Shown: piece by piece, positions 14,187 through 21,118 of the stretch | Position numbering within the stretch: the first letter of the stretch is position 1 | How the letters are laid out: the number at the start of each line of letters is the position of its first letter | Source of the DNA: a virus | Length of the DNA: 40,822 bases | Direction: 5' to 3' (one strand) | IMG/VR virus record: IMGVR_UViG_3300035199_000325 | Span: 1 to 40,822 of that record | Notes under the pieces: generated by a model | Databases searched by the model: none | Told to the model about the DNA's origin: nothing | What the model saw: the letters and a program-made list of their open reading frames with translations, nothing else | Program-made: the position numbers and the translations under genes

Positions 14187-14522
14187 ATGGCCAAACAACA
14201 GAAGTCGGTGGATCAGAAGGACGGTGGGATGAGTGGCGTGGACCGCGTACGGTTGCGGGTTTCGGCAATGATCAACTCGCCCAGGGCGCAGTCTCTGCGA
14301 CAGGTGGAGTTGTGGCGGCTGGACAGTGATTGGGAGGCGGCCTGGAACCAGGTCATGGGCGAGCTGGCGGAAACCGATGGCCTGGAGATGACCGCGAACG
14401 AAGACGGAACGGTGACTCTGCGGTGGGAGGCAATGGCGGATGAGGGACCGGTCGTGCAGATGGAGGAATGGGTGCCGACCGAGGAGATGGCCGTACAGAA
14501 CCTGGTAGAGGCGCCGTTCTAA
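14187..14522 (+). CDS. SOS-regulated hypothetical protein, 111 aa
   Basis: Lys/Gln-rich N-terminus (MAKQQKSVDQKDGG) followed by a helical core (VRLRVSAMINSPRAQSLRQV) and an acidic C-terminus with several Trp. AAGGAG lies 9 bases before ATG at 14187; an earlier in-frame ATG at 14157 lies inside the LexA box and is unlikely. The strong LexA box upstream makes this a DNA-damage-induced phage gene independent of the CI switch. Candidate roles are antirepression or helping induction, neither shown by sequence. No recognised family. Confidence 0.8.
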   Translation: MAKQQKSVDQKDGGMSGVDRVRLRVSAMINSPRAQSLRQVELWRLDSDWEAAWNQVMGELAETDGLEMTANEDGTVTLRWEAMADEGPVVQMEEWVPTEEMAVQNLVEAPF

Positions 14523-14539
14523 GGATGGCCAGAAACGAA

Positions 14540-14562
14540 AGAGCCCGCGCAAGGCGGGCTCT
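14540..14562 (-). terminator. Intrinsic terminator for the lipoprotein genes
   Basis: A 9-bp stem AGAGCCCGC/GCGGGCTCT with 5-nt loop. On the minus strand it is followed by TTTCGTTTCT, fitting termination of the 15748-14580 transcript. On the plus strand it lacks a U-run. Confidence 0.75.
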
Positions 14563-14579
14563 ATTGAAGTGAGGTCGGG

Positions 14580-15170
14580 CTACTGGCCAGTTATCTCTCG
14601 ATACCGGCGCTGGTACTCCTCGTAGCTCAGGCCGGTTTCCTGGTCGAGCTTCTGGAGCTGCTGCTGCTTCCACTGATCCTTGGTGAGCATGCCGCCGGCC
14701 GGAGTTACCTGCGCTGGCCGCGCCGCCGTGGCTGCGGTCGAGTAGCGGAAGGGGGGCTTGCCCGTCGCGCTGATACCAGGGTCGCCGCTGGCATTGCGGA
14801 AACCGCGGAACTGGTAGGCGGTACCGGGCTCCAGGTTCACCGACAGTTCCTGGTGCGCGCCAGTGCAGATGGTGCCGGTTGACACGCCGAGGATTGCCTG
14901 GCCTGGCGGATGGTAGAACGTCACCGCCTCCGACGCGCCGATGGAAGCTACCTCGAAACCGTTGATGAACACTGTGAAGTCGCAGGCGATCCCATTCAGG
15001 CCTGCATCGCGGACGAAGGTGATGCGAGCATCGTCTGCTGCCGCCGGCTTGGCGAAGGCCAGGATCTCCGATTCAGGTACTTGCTCGGCTTGCTCCGAGG
15101 TGATCACGGAAGTCGAACAGCCGCTAAGAGTGAGCGCGGTGAACATCGCAGCAATGGCGCGCATGGTCAT
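14580..15170 (-). CDS. Lipoprotein with conserved C-terminal tail (candidate conversion protein 1)
   Basis: 196 aa. Lipoprotein signal peptide: hydrophobic n-region (MRAIAAMFTALTLSGCSTS) with lipobox LSGC, Cys lipidated. The core is beta-rich with a Cys pair (GLNGIACDF, GTICTGAH). The C-terminal 35 residues, after a Pro/Ala linker, contain QWKQQQLQKLDQE and GLSYEEYQRRYREITGQ. That tail is shared with the adjacent lipoprotein despite unrelated cores. Position beside the repressor gene and on its strand suggests expression in the lysogen, typical of lysogenic-conversion or superinfection-exclusion genes; this is inference. The start overlaps the upstream stop (ATGA); a second Met two codons on is also possible. 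Confidence 0.85.
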   Translation of the reverse strand: MTMRAIAAMFTALTLSGCSTSVITSEQAEQVPESEILAFAKPAAADDARITFVRDAGLNGIACDFTVFINGFEVASIGASEAVTFYHPPGQAILGVSTGTICTGAHQELSVNLEPGTAYQFRGFRNASGDPGISATGKPPFRYSTAATAARPAQVTPAGGMLTKDQWKQQQLQKLDQETGLSYEEYQRRYREITGQ

Positions 15171-15748
15171 TGCCCCGTGATCGCCTTGTAGCGGCGCTGG
15201 TATTCCTCATAGCTGAGGCCCTGCTGCTGCTGAAGCTGCTGAAGCTGCTGCGATTGCCACTGCGGCTGGCTGAGCGGAGCGCTTGTGGCCACGGGCATCG
15301 CAGCGGGAGCGGCGTCCGGGTAAACCGCCGGCACGGCCACGGCCGGCTGATCCAGCGGCTTCATGGTGGCACCAGCCTTGGTTGGCAGGTCATACATCGC
15401 GCCGGTAGCGGGGTCGATGATCAGCATTCCCAACAGGCCGCCGACCAGCAGGTTGCCCCAGTACCAGCCCTCGATGCCGGAATCGACTACGAAAACTTCA
15501 TCCGAATAGCCGGGCTTGGTGAACTTTACGGTGTACTGCTCGCCGTCGAAATAACCGGCACTGGAAGACAGTTTGACCACGGCCGGCGTCGTGCCGTTGT
15601 AGACGACGTTGTCGTCCTCGTCGCGGATCTCGATGGATGCGCCGGCGGGCGAACTGGTGACGTGGACGGGATAGATGTCCTCGCTGAAGATGCTGGCGCA
15701 GCCAGTGGTTAGCAGGGCAATCGATGCTGCGAGCAGAGTGGCGCGCAT
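15167..15748 (-). CDS. Lipoprotein, PEGA-like, with the same C-terminal tail (candidate conversion protein 2)
   Basis: 193 aa. Signal peptide MRATLLAASIALLTTGCASI with lipobox TTGC. Residues about 28-75 (YPVHVTSSPAGASIEIRDED, then PAVVKLSSSAGY) resemble a PEGA domain, a small surface beta module. A short hydrophobic stretch (GWYWGNLLVGGLLGMLII) follows, then a Pro/Ala linker and a C-terminal tail (GLSYEEYQRRYKAITGQ) nearly identical to the neighbour's. The shared tail on unrelated cores suggests a common partner or anchoring role. Directly downstream of the repressor gene, so likely co-expressed in the lysogen. Confidence 0.85.
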   Translation of the reverse strand: MRATLLAASIALLTTGCASIFSEDIYPVHVTSSPAGASIEIRDEDDNVVYNGTTPAVVKLSSSAGYFDGEQYTVKFTKPGYSDEVFVVDSGIEGWYWGNLLVGGLLGMLIIDPATGAMYDLPTKAGATMKPLDQPAVAVPAVYPDAAPAAMPVATSAPLSQPQWQSQQLQQLQQQQGLSYEEYQRRYKAITGQ

Positions 15749-15783
15749 GGCGACCTCCTTGTCGTTGTTGTTGGCTGGTTGGC

Positions 15784-16632
15784 TCAGCCTTTTCTGGCAT
15801 TCCAGATCAGCAGCACCTTGGCGTGGAAGATCACGTCCTCGAATTTGGCTGTCTGATTGGGGTATCTGTCGTTATCGGAAATTAGGTTGAAGTGTTCGGC
15901 ATCGAGCAGTTGCACGCGCTTAATGAACAGGTGCTTGTGCCAAGTCAGCACGTAGAGCCCTTCGCCAATGAACTCGTTCACACCCCTATCGACCATTACC
16001 GGATCCTTGTCGTTGATGGTCGGCGTCATGCTGTCGCCCCAGCCGGTGATCATCGCCAGGTGCTCGGGTGCGGAATAGTTCACTCCATGGGCGCGCAGGT
16101 GCGACTCATTGACCACTAGGTTGCGCACGGTCTCCACATAGTCACCGGGTAACTGGCCGGCGCCCATGGCAGCGCGAATGTCGAACTCGGGAATCAGTAG
16201 CTCGCCCTTGCGAGCCTGGTTGCGAGAGAAGTCGGCGGGAATGACGTTGCTGGGTTTCTCGACCGGCTCTGCGGTTACCGCCAAGAGACGATCTCTATCT
16301 TCAGAGGGGAGGGCCTTCCCGGCTTTTGTGGCGAGCATCGCCCTGACCATGTCGGCGGCAGATTTCACCTTTCCGGTCCCAGGGGCGGCCTCAATAGCCG
16401 TTTCGGCGGACTCGATCGCTTCAGCCGGGCCGTCGCCTTCGCCGCTTGAAAGCCATAAAGGATCAACGCCGCACACCTCTGCGATTTTCAGCAGATGAAC
16501 ACTCTGAAGGTTTTCCCCGCTCTCTAGCTGCGAGATCACCGGCTGACTTACGCCAACGCGCTCCGCCAGCTGCTTTTGCGTCAGCTGCGCGAACTTCCTT
16601 GCCTGCTTCATGCGGTCTTTGAGAGTACTCAT
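15784..16632 (-). CDS. CI-like phage repressor (HTH plus S24 autoprotease)
   Basis: 282 aa. The N-terminal HTH_3 domain (LTQKQLAERVGVSQPVISQL, about 17-36) binds operators. After a linker of about 80 residues comes a LexA/S24 peptidase domain with Ser201 (GWGDSMTP) and Lys238 (FIKRVQ); the likely cleavage site is Ala158-Gly159 (AMGAGQ). RecA-stimulated self-cleavage would trigger induction, as for lambda CI. The ATG at 16632 is preferred to an upstream in-frame codon. No ribosome site precedes it, and a candidate -10 (TATAGA, minus, 16647-16642) puts the start of transcription near the ATG, so the message may be leaderless, like lambda cI from P_RM. Confidence 0.93.
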   Translation of the reverse strand: MSTLKDRMKQARKFAQLTQKQLAERVGVSQPVISQLESGENLQSVHLLKIAEVCGVDPLWLSSGEGDGPAEAIESAETAIEAAPGTGKVKSAADMVRAMLATKAGKALPSEDRDRLLAVTAEPVEKPSNVIPADFSRNQARKGELLIPEFDIRAAMGAGQLPGDYVETVRNLVVNESHLRAHGVNYSAPEHLAMITGWGDSMTPTINDKDPVMVDRGVNEFIGEGLYVLTWHKHLFIKRVQLLDAEHFNLISDNDRYPNQTAKFEDVIFHAKVLLIWNARKG

Positions 16633-16644
16633 GCGCGCAAATCT

Positions 16645-16658
16645 ATAAGTGCGCTTAT
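16645..16658. promoter_or_regulatory. Operator O_R copy 3 (proximal to repressor gene)
   Basis: ATAAGT-GC-GCTTAT, one mismatch to the 14-bp palindrome. Overlaps the candidate maintenance promoter. Confidence 0.75.
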
Positions 16659-16662
16659 GGCC

Positions 16663-16691
16663 TTGCAAATAAGCCTCCTTATTCATAGGAT
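16663..16691 (+). promoter_or_regulatory. Putative rightward early promoter P_R
   Basis: TTGCAA (16663-16668), 17-base spacer, TAGGAT (16686-16691). One operator fills the spacer and another overlaps the +1 region. Drives the Cro-like gene. Confidence 0.65.
16669..16682. promoter_or_regulatory. Operator O_R copy 2
   Basis: ATAAGC-CT-CCTTAT, one mismatch; 24 bases from copy 3 and inside the P_R spacer. Confidence 0.75.
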
Positions 16692-16705
16692 ATAAGCACG
16701 CTTAT
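16692..16705. promoter_or_regulatory. Operator O_R copy 1
   Basis: ATAAGC-AC-GCTTAT, perfect half-sites; 23 bases from copy 2 and directly downstream of the P_R -10. Confidence 0.75.
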
Positions 16706-16721
16706 TTTGAGGCATGAGCAC

Positions 16722-16931
16722 ATGAGCGCCATCCAAAAATTGGTCGACCACTTCGGCGGCCAGACCAAGACGGCCAAAGCGCTGGGAGTTTCCCAGGCGG
16801 CGGTTTCGTACTGGCTCGCCGGCATCCATTCCATCTCCGCAGAGCACGCATTCAAGGCCGAGGAAATCACTGGCGGCCTCGTAACTGCGAAGGAGCTGTG
16901 CGCCCGTGAAAAGCCGGAGCAGGCGGCTTAA
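16722..16931 (+). CDS. Cro-like regulator (YdaS-type HTH)
   Basis: 69 aa, almost all helix-turn-helix: LVDHFGGQTKTAKALGVSQA then AVSYWLAGIHSISAEHAFK. This is the pattern of YdaS/Cro family phage regulators. Divergent from the CI-like gene across the three operators, so it is expected to repress the maintenance promoter and favour lytic growth. ATG at 16722 is used; an earlier ATG (16714) is out of frame. Ends in an antisense overlap with a minus-strand ORF. Confidence 0.88.
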   Translation: MSAIQKLVDHFGGQTKTAKALGVSQAAVSYWLAGIHSISAEHAFKAEEITGGLVTAKELCAREKPEQAA

Positions 16932-17127
16932 CCGCCAGCGAAGTCGCTGCGCGGAGGAATCCGGCTTTCCCCGATTCATCCAGCTGATCAACCACCAGGT
17001 CAGCACGAGTTTCAAAGGCTTCCGCCACGAGAAGCCGAGTAGATGGGGGCAGAACCTGAATCAGGGCTGCCACGTAACACCGAAGGGCGAGGACTTCGCC
17101 CGGCAGTTCAGAGGGGTCATACGGCAT
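16867..17127 (-). CDS. Possible small antisense protein gene, 86 aa
   Basis: A protein-like reading frame (MPYDPSELPGEVLALRCYVA then ALIQVLPPSTRLLVAEAFET) with a GGAAG ribosome site upstream. Its helical composition is more natural than that of the plus-strand frame over the same bases. It is transcribed against the P_R message and overlaps the 3' end of the Cro-like gene by 65 bases. It could be on a leftward establishment transcript (as P_RE in lambda). I believe similar short proteins exist in Pseudomonas prophages, but cannot verify. The rest of 16932-17218 holds nothing else obvious. Confidence 0.5.
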   Translation of the reverse strand: MPYDPSELPGEVLALRCYVAALIQVLPPSTRLLVAEAFETRADLVVDQLDESGKAGFLRAATSLAVKPPAPAFHGRTAPSQLRGRQ

Positions 17128-17218
17128 GGATGCTTACTTCCGTGTCGGTTGATCGAGTGATGTCAGGTTGCCTCCGCCCAGTCGGCGGCGCCACGCGAGA
17201 AACGACGAGGAGTTCGCA

Positions 17219-17653
17219 ATGGAAGATTTCGAATGGACATTGCACCGGGAAGTGAAGGGGGAGGGTGGTACTGCCTTGGCCAAGCGGATGGGGGTCAACG
17301 AAACCCGTCTGCTGGACTGCGCTAACCCTAACCGGGAAAACCATCGGATGAGTCTGGAGTTGTTCGGCCAGGTTCTGACCCACCTGCCAGATGATTCCCG
17401 TCGCCGTGTACTGCGTGCCCTGCTGGCCCAGTTCAACTATGACCTGGTGGTTCGACCCGAGGCCGCCCAGGCCAACCCGCTCAAGGCCCTGCTCGACCTC
17501 GTCGCCGAGTCCGCCGATGTCACCCGCTCCATGCACGATGCCCTGGCTGATGGCCGCATCACCAGCTCCGAGAAGTTCACCATCCGCCGCGAGATCGGCG
17601 AAGTGCGCCACGCACTCGATGTCCTCGAGCAGTCCGTGGGCAAGGTGGCTTGA
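17219..17653 (+). CDS. CII-like phage regulatory protein (CP76 family)
   Basis: 144 aa. Residues 1-90 (WTLHREVKGEGGTALAKRMG, then ETRLLDCANPNRENHRMSL) match the phage CII/CP76 regulatory family; this is the usual position after cro. The C-terminal half (ALLDLVAESADVTRSMHDAL to VLEQSV) is helical and could oligomerise. The ATG at 17219 has GAGGAG upstream. It probably activates establishment of lysogeny. A GTG/ATG further upstream gives only Arg-rich noise. Confidence 0.85.
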   Translation: MEDFEWTLHREVKGEGGTALAKRMGVNETRLLDCANPNRENHRMSLELFGQVLTHLPDDSRRRVLRALLAQFNYDLVVRPEAAQANPLKALLDLVAESADVTRSMHDALADGRITSSEKFTIRREIGEVRHALDVLEQSVGKVA

Positions 17654-17654
17654 G

Positions 17655-18422
17655 ATGGCCGGCGACTGGATCAAGATGCGCACCGACCTGCTGACGAGTC
17701 CGAAAGTCATCCGCATGGCGTCCGCATTGAAAGCGGACAGGTTTCGGATCGTTGGTGGACTTCTGTCCGTCTGGAGTCTGTTTGATTCCCACTCTGAAGA
17801 CGGAAGCCTGTCCGGATATTCGCTCGAAGCGTTGGATGATCTGGCTGCGTGGTCGGGTTTTTCCGCCGCAATGGTCGACGTCGGTTGGTTGATCGATACC
17901 GGCGATTCGCTGCAGCTACCCCGCTTCGAAGCCCACAACGGCGCGTCTGCCAAGCGTCGGGCGCAGGATAAGGACCGCAAACAGAATGACCGCAAAACGT
18001 CCGCATCCGATGCGGACAAGAAGCGGACCAGAGAAGAGAAGAGAAGAGAAGAAGAAAACAACAACAGCGGTGGCGCGGGCGTCGATGCGCGGCAGCGTTT
18101 CGAGATGTTCGAGGAATGGCAGCCAGACGAACTGAGCCTGGCGCCCCAGCTGAAAACCATGGGCATCCAACAGACCCAGGTCACCCCCGAAGCCGTTGCC
18201 GAGTTCGTCTCGTACTGGATCACCCAGCACGTCGCTGACACCCAGAAGTCCTGGTGCCGGAAGCTGGTCCTAGCAATCAAGAACGCCGGTGTCCGCGCCG
18301 CCGCCGAACCCAAGCCCGCCCCGCGTCAAACCCGCCCAACCACTGCCAAGCACACCGGCCTGAATGGCCAAGACCTCATGTCCGGACTGGAGGCCAATCC
18401 CGATGGAACCTTCTCGCTCTAA
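17655..18422 (+). CDS. Replication initiator (DnaT-like C-terminal domain)
   Basis: 255 aa. N-terminal domain (1-105; MRTDLLTSPKVIRMASALKA, SGYSLEALDDLAAWSGF) resembles the winged-helix DNA-binding part of phage initiators. A highly charged linker (residues about 108-135, DADKKRTREEKRREEE) follows. The C-terminal domain (EEWQPDELSLAPQLKTMGIQ then QTQVTPEAVAEFVSYW..WCRKLVLAI) resembles DnaT, which helps load the helicase. Followed by a DnaC-like loader that overlaps it by 20 bases, the order seen in lambda O-P. The gene contains a candidate origin (17973-18061). Start is 1 base after the CII stop. Confidence 0.85.
   Translation: MAGDWIKMRTDLLTSPKVIRMASALKADRFRIVGGLLSVWSLFDSHSEDGSLSGYSLEALDDLAAWSGFSAAMVDVGWLIDTGDSLQLPRFEAHNGASAKRRAQDKDRKQNDRKTSASDADKKRTREEKRREEENNNSGGAGVDARQRFEMFEEWQPDELSLAPQLKTMGIQQTQVTPEAVAEFVSYWITQHVADTQKSWCRKLVLAIKNAGVRAAAEPKPAPRQTRPTTAKHTGLNGQDLMSGLEANPDGTFSL
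17973..18061 (+). other. Candidate origin of replication inside the initiator gene
   Basis: Five related boxes fall within 56 bases: GACCGCAAA at 17973 and 17988, GTCCGCAT at 17999, its inverse ATGCGGAC at 18010, and GCGGAC at 18023. The two central boxes form a perfect 8-bp inverted repeat around CCG. Immediately after them comes a purine-only stretch of GAGAA-type repeats (about 18030-18060). Iterons followed by an asymmetric purine tract inside the initiator gene is the layout of lambda ori within O. Low-complexity coding for the charged linker is the alternative. Confidence 0.5.
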
Positions 18423-19221
18423 CTCGCTGATCGAAAGCCTGGCTCGCCTGACGCAGTCAGCCGGCATCGTCGGCACCGAGCCGTCCCGCTGTGAGGCCCA
18501 CGGCGCGTTTATCGCCAGCCGTTTGCGTGATGGCCAACTCACTGGGTGCCCAGAGTGTTCCCGCGAACGTCAGGCCGTGCAGGAAGCCCAAGAGCGCGCC
18601 GAGCAGCAGCGCCAAGCTATCGCCGCCAGGCTGGAACGCTTGTTGGGGCAGGCCCTGATCCCGCCTCGGTTCAAGACCAAGACATTCGACAACTACCGGC
18701 CCCAAACCGACAAGCAGCAGATCGCCTTGTCGGCCTGCCGGAGCTACGCCGACCGCTTCGCCGAGAACCTGGAAGCTGGCCGATGCCTGATGCTGCTGGG
18801 CAAGGTCGGCAACGGCAAGACCCATCTGGCAGCGGCGGTGGCCGGGGCGGTGATCGATCAGTACCGCTGCAACGCCATGTACACCACGGTTTCCCGCGTC
18901 TGCCAGCAGGTCAAGGCCAGCTACTCGAAGGAGTCCACGCAGTCCGAGCGCGAGGCCTTGGACATCTTCCGTGCCCCGGATCTGCTGATTCTCGACGAGG
19001 TTGGCGCGAGCTACGGGACCGACTTCGAGCGGATGGTGATGTTCGAGGTGATCAACGCTCGTTACGAGGACGTGAAGCCCACCATCGTGATCTCCAACCT
19101 GGGCGCTGGTGCGTTGGTGGAGGCGCTGGGTGACCGCACCGTGGACCGGCTGCGCGAGGGCGGTGGTGTGGTGGTGGTGTTCGACTGGGACAGCGCCCGC
19201 CGGGAGGTCGCCAATGGCTGA
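18403..19221 (+). CDS. DnaC-like helicase loader ATPase
   Basis: 272 aa. N-terminal Cys cluster (C30EAHG, CPEC near 49-52) could bind zinc, as in DnaC relatives. The AAA+ core has Walker A GKVGNGKT (133-140) and Walker B LLILDE (194-199), with a sensor region (PTIVISNLGAGAL). It is predicted to load the host DnaB helicase onto the phage origin. The ATG at 18403 overlaps the initiator gene by 20 bases with GGAGG upstream; an earlier in-frame ATG at 18364 lacks one. The C-terminal end is coupled to the next gene. Confidence 0.9.
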   Translation: MEPSRSNSLIESLARLTQSAGIVGTEPSRCEAHGAFIASRLRDGQLTGCPECSRERQAVQEAQERAEQQRQAIAARLERLLGQALIPPRFKTKTFDNYRPQTDKQQIALSACRSYADRFAENLEAGRCLMLLGKVGNGKTHLAAAVAGAVIDQYRCNAMYTTVSRVCQQVKASYSKESTQSEREALDIFRAPDLLILDEVGASYGTDFERMVMFEVINARYEDVKPTIVISNLGAGALVEALGDRTVDRLREGGGVVVVFDWDSARREVANG

Positions 19222-19453
19222 GCAACTTCGCATCCGACCTGTGCGCGATTCATCGGGCGCAGTCTGTCCGCATCACTGGCGGACAAATTGCGGATACACC
19301 GTCATCCCGTGTCGCTCGTTTGCTGTCGGCTTCGGCAGTGGCCTGGCGCTGATCCGGAAGGGTGATGATGCCCCATTCGCCTACGTGTGCAGCGAACCCG
19401 AGGCCTATGCCCTGATTCAGGCCGACAAGGCCGCCAGCGGGGTATCGGTATGA
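19214..19453 (+). CDS. Small hypothetical protein, 79 aa
   Basis: Contains CPHHW...NCGYTVIPC, three Cys and two His suggestive of a metal site, then a beta-rich end with Gly (FAVGFGSGLALIRKGDDAPF). GGGAGG is 5 bases before ATG at 19214, inside the loader gene's end. Coupled by overlap to both neighbours in the replication operon. No recognised family. Confidence 0.75.
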   Translation: MAEQLRIRPVRDSSGAVCPHHWRTNCGYTVIPCRSFAVGFGSGLALIRKGDDAPFAYVCSEPEAYALIQADKAASGVSV

Positions 19454-19809
19454 TGCAGGGTCGCACCGTCACCCAGGCCCAAAAGGACTGGCACCACATG
19501 CTGGTCAGCGGCGTTGGCTGCATCGCTTGCCGCGTCGAAACCGGCGAGTTCAACGACTTCTGCAGCATCCACCACATCGACGGCCGTACCAAGCCTCACG
19601 CCCACTGGAACGTCTTGCCGCTGTGTGCCGCGCACCACCAGACCGGCGGCGAGGGTGTGGCGCTGCACCACAACAAGGCCCGCTTCGAGCAGCGCTTCGG
19701 CACCCAGCGCGAACTTCTCGAGCGCTGCATGCAGATCCTCGCCGAGCACGGCCACGACATCCCGGCTGGTTTCCTGGCCTGGCACGACGGGGAGGGCATG
19801 GAGGCATGA
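19450..19809 (+). CDS. Ref-family RecA-dependent nuclease (recombination enhancement)
   Basis: 119 aa. The core WHHMLVSGVGCIACRVETGE, then SIHHIDGRTKPHAH..LPLCAAHHQTGG, matches the P1 Ref nuclease family. It has an HNH-like fold with two Cys (CIAC), the Ser-Ile-His-His motif, and the terminal Cys-His-His for zinc/metal. P1 Ref cuts DNA at RecA-made displacement loops. The family is common in temperate phage replication modules. The ATG at 19450 overlaps the previous stop. It is followed directly by a tyrosine recombinase. Confidence 0.88.
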   Translation: MMQGRTVTQAQKDWHHMLVSGVGCIACRVETGEFNDFCSIHHIDGRTKPHAHWNVLPLCAAHHQTGGEGVALHHNKARFEQRFGTQRELLERCMQILAEHGHDIPAGFLAWHDGEGMEA

Positions 19810-20786
19810 GCCGCGACTCCTTCAAGACCGTCGGCCAGGTGATCACCTGGTGGATCGGCCGCATCGAGCAGAACCGCACCGTGTCGGCCAGTCACCGAAA
19901 GACCATGGGTAGCTTGGTGCGCCGTCACCTGATCCCGCGCTTGGGCAGCGTGAAGCTCAAGCAACTGAGCCGCGCGGTGGTGGACGACAAGCTGATCTGG
20001 CCGATGCAGCAGGAACTGTCGCCGCATACCGTGCACAAGGCTCTGCAGGGTGTCCAGCAGGCTCTGGCCCTGGCCGAGCGGCAACGGCGGATCGACGCCA
20101 ACCCGCTGGCCTCGGTGAGCTGGAAGGATTTCTGGACCGGCAAGCTGCCGCCGCGTCCGGCTGGCCTGCATCCCATCGATGTCGAAGGGCTGTTGAAGAC
20201 CCTGAACGCGGCCTTCGAGAAGAACCCCGTTGCCGGCCTCCTGCCGCTGCTGATGCTGGCCCACGGCACACGGATCGGTGAGACCTGCCAGTTGCAGTGG
20301 CGGCATATCAGTCTGAGCGAACGGGTGCTGATCCTGCCGGACGAGAACACCAAGACCGGCCATGGCCTGGTCATTCCGCTCACCGAGCAGGTCTGCGCGC
20401 TGCTCGATCGCTACCGCCAATTGCAGCACCCTGCGCGCCAGGGCAGTCCCTGGGTGTTCGCCATGCAGGGCGGCAAGCCGCTGTCAGAGGAGCGTGCTTC
20501 GTCGCTGGTGCGCGAGATCAGTCAACGCCAGTGGAAGAGCCATGACCTGCGCAAGCTGGCCCGCACCGTCTGGGCGGACATCGGCATCGACTACCTGGTT
20601 GCCGAACTGATGCTCAACCACTCCCTCGGCAAGGTGCCCAGCACCTACATCAAGTCCACCGTCGACCTGCAGCGCCGTGAGGCCCTGGAGCGCTGGCATG
20701 CCTGGCTGGATGAGCGTGGATTCGCGGCGGCCCACCTGCTGAAAAGTGGCGAAATCGCGTTTTCTGAAAAGCGGGTCTGCGCTTAG
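19806..20786 (+). CDS. Second tyrosine recombinase, in the replication module
   Basis: 326 aa with an intact catalytic set: Arg156 (GTRIGE), Lys183 (NTKTG), His246 and Arg249 (HDLRK), His272 (LNHSL) and Tyr281 (STYIKS). The N-terminal part (TVGQVITWWIGRIEQNRTVS) is a core-binding SAM-like domain. It is separate from, and only distantly like, the att-proximal integrase. Being downstream of Ref rather than at an end, it is more likely to resolve multimers, process replication intermediates or act as a recombinase for another site than to integrate the phage; this is inference. Start at 19806 couples by ATGA to the Ref stop. Confidence 0.9.
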   Translation: MSRDSFKTVGQVITWWIGRIEQNRTVSASHRKTMGSLVRRHLIPRLGSVKLKQLSRAVVDDKLIWPMQQELSPHTVHKALQGVQQALALAERQRRIDANPLASVSWKDFWTGKLPPRPAGLHPIDVEGLLKTLNAAFEKNPVAGLLPLLMLAHGTRIGETCQLQWRHISLSERVLILPDENTKTGHGLVIPLTEQVCALLDRYRQLQHPARQGSPWVFAMQGGKPLSEERASSLVREISQRQWKSHDLRKLARTVWADIGIDYLVAELMLNHSLGKVPSTYIKSTVDLQRREALERWHAWLDERGFAAAHLLKSGEIAFSEKRVCA

Positions 20787-20836
20787 TGCGGCGCGGCTTA
20801 CGTGGCAATCATTTGTTTCTAATAGAGGTAGATGAA

Positions 20837-21118
20837 ATGGGGTGTAAATGCGGCAGCTACATCACCCAGGGCCGGGCAGGGGAGAAGGGGTCCTGGTGCG
20901 TGAAGTGCGGTGAGAAGGTCTGGGAAGTCGAGACCCGACCGTGCGGCGACTGCATTCACTACTCACCCGATCCCTTGGCGATGGGGCGGGGTGGTAGTTG
21001 CCTGCGTCACCTCATGCGTGTCACGGCATCGATGTTCGTCACCTACGACCTCTCTGCAGGCTCGTGCTGGCGTGATCCTCGCGATACCCCGCGTGGTCTC
21101 ATGGGGAGCGATGCATGA
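20837..21118 (+). CDS. Zinc-ribbon protein, 93 aa
   Basis: Two Cys pairs (CKCGSY, CVKCGE) form a zinc ribbon; a further motif (CGDCIHY...SCLRH...SCWRD) suggests a second metal site. Start at 20837 follows AGAGG. An in-frame extension from 20786 has no ribosome site. Overlaps the next gene by 4 bases. No family name available. Confidence 0.75.
   Translation: MGCKCGSYITQGRAGEKGSWCVKCGEKVWEVETRPCGDCIHYSPDPLAMGRGGSCLRHLMRVTASMFVTYDLSAGSCWRDPRDTPRGLMGSDA

Noticed and set aside
14540-14562. Terminator for the plus-strand SOS gene
   Set aside because: On the plus strand no U-run follows; the hairpin fits the minus-strand lipoprotein transcript better.
16906-17160. Plus-strand 84-aa frame after cro
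   Set aside because: Arg/Cys-rich noise starting at GTG inside cro; the minus-strand frame is more protein-like.
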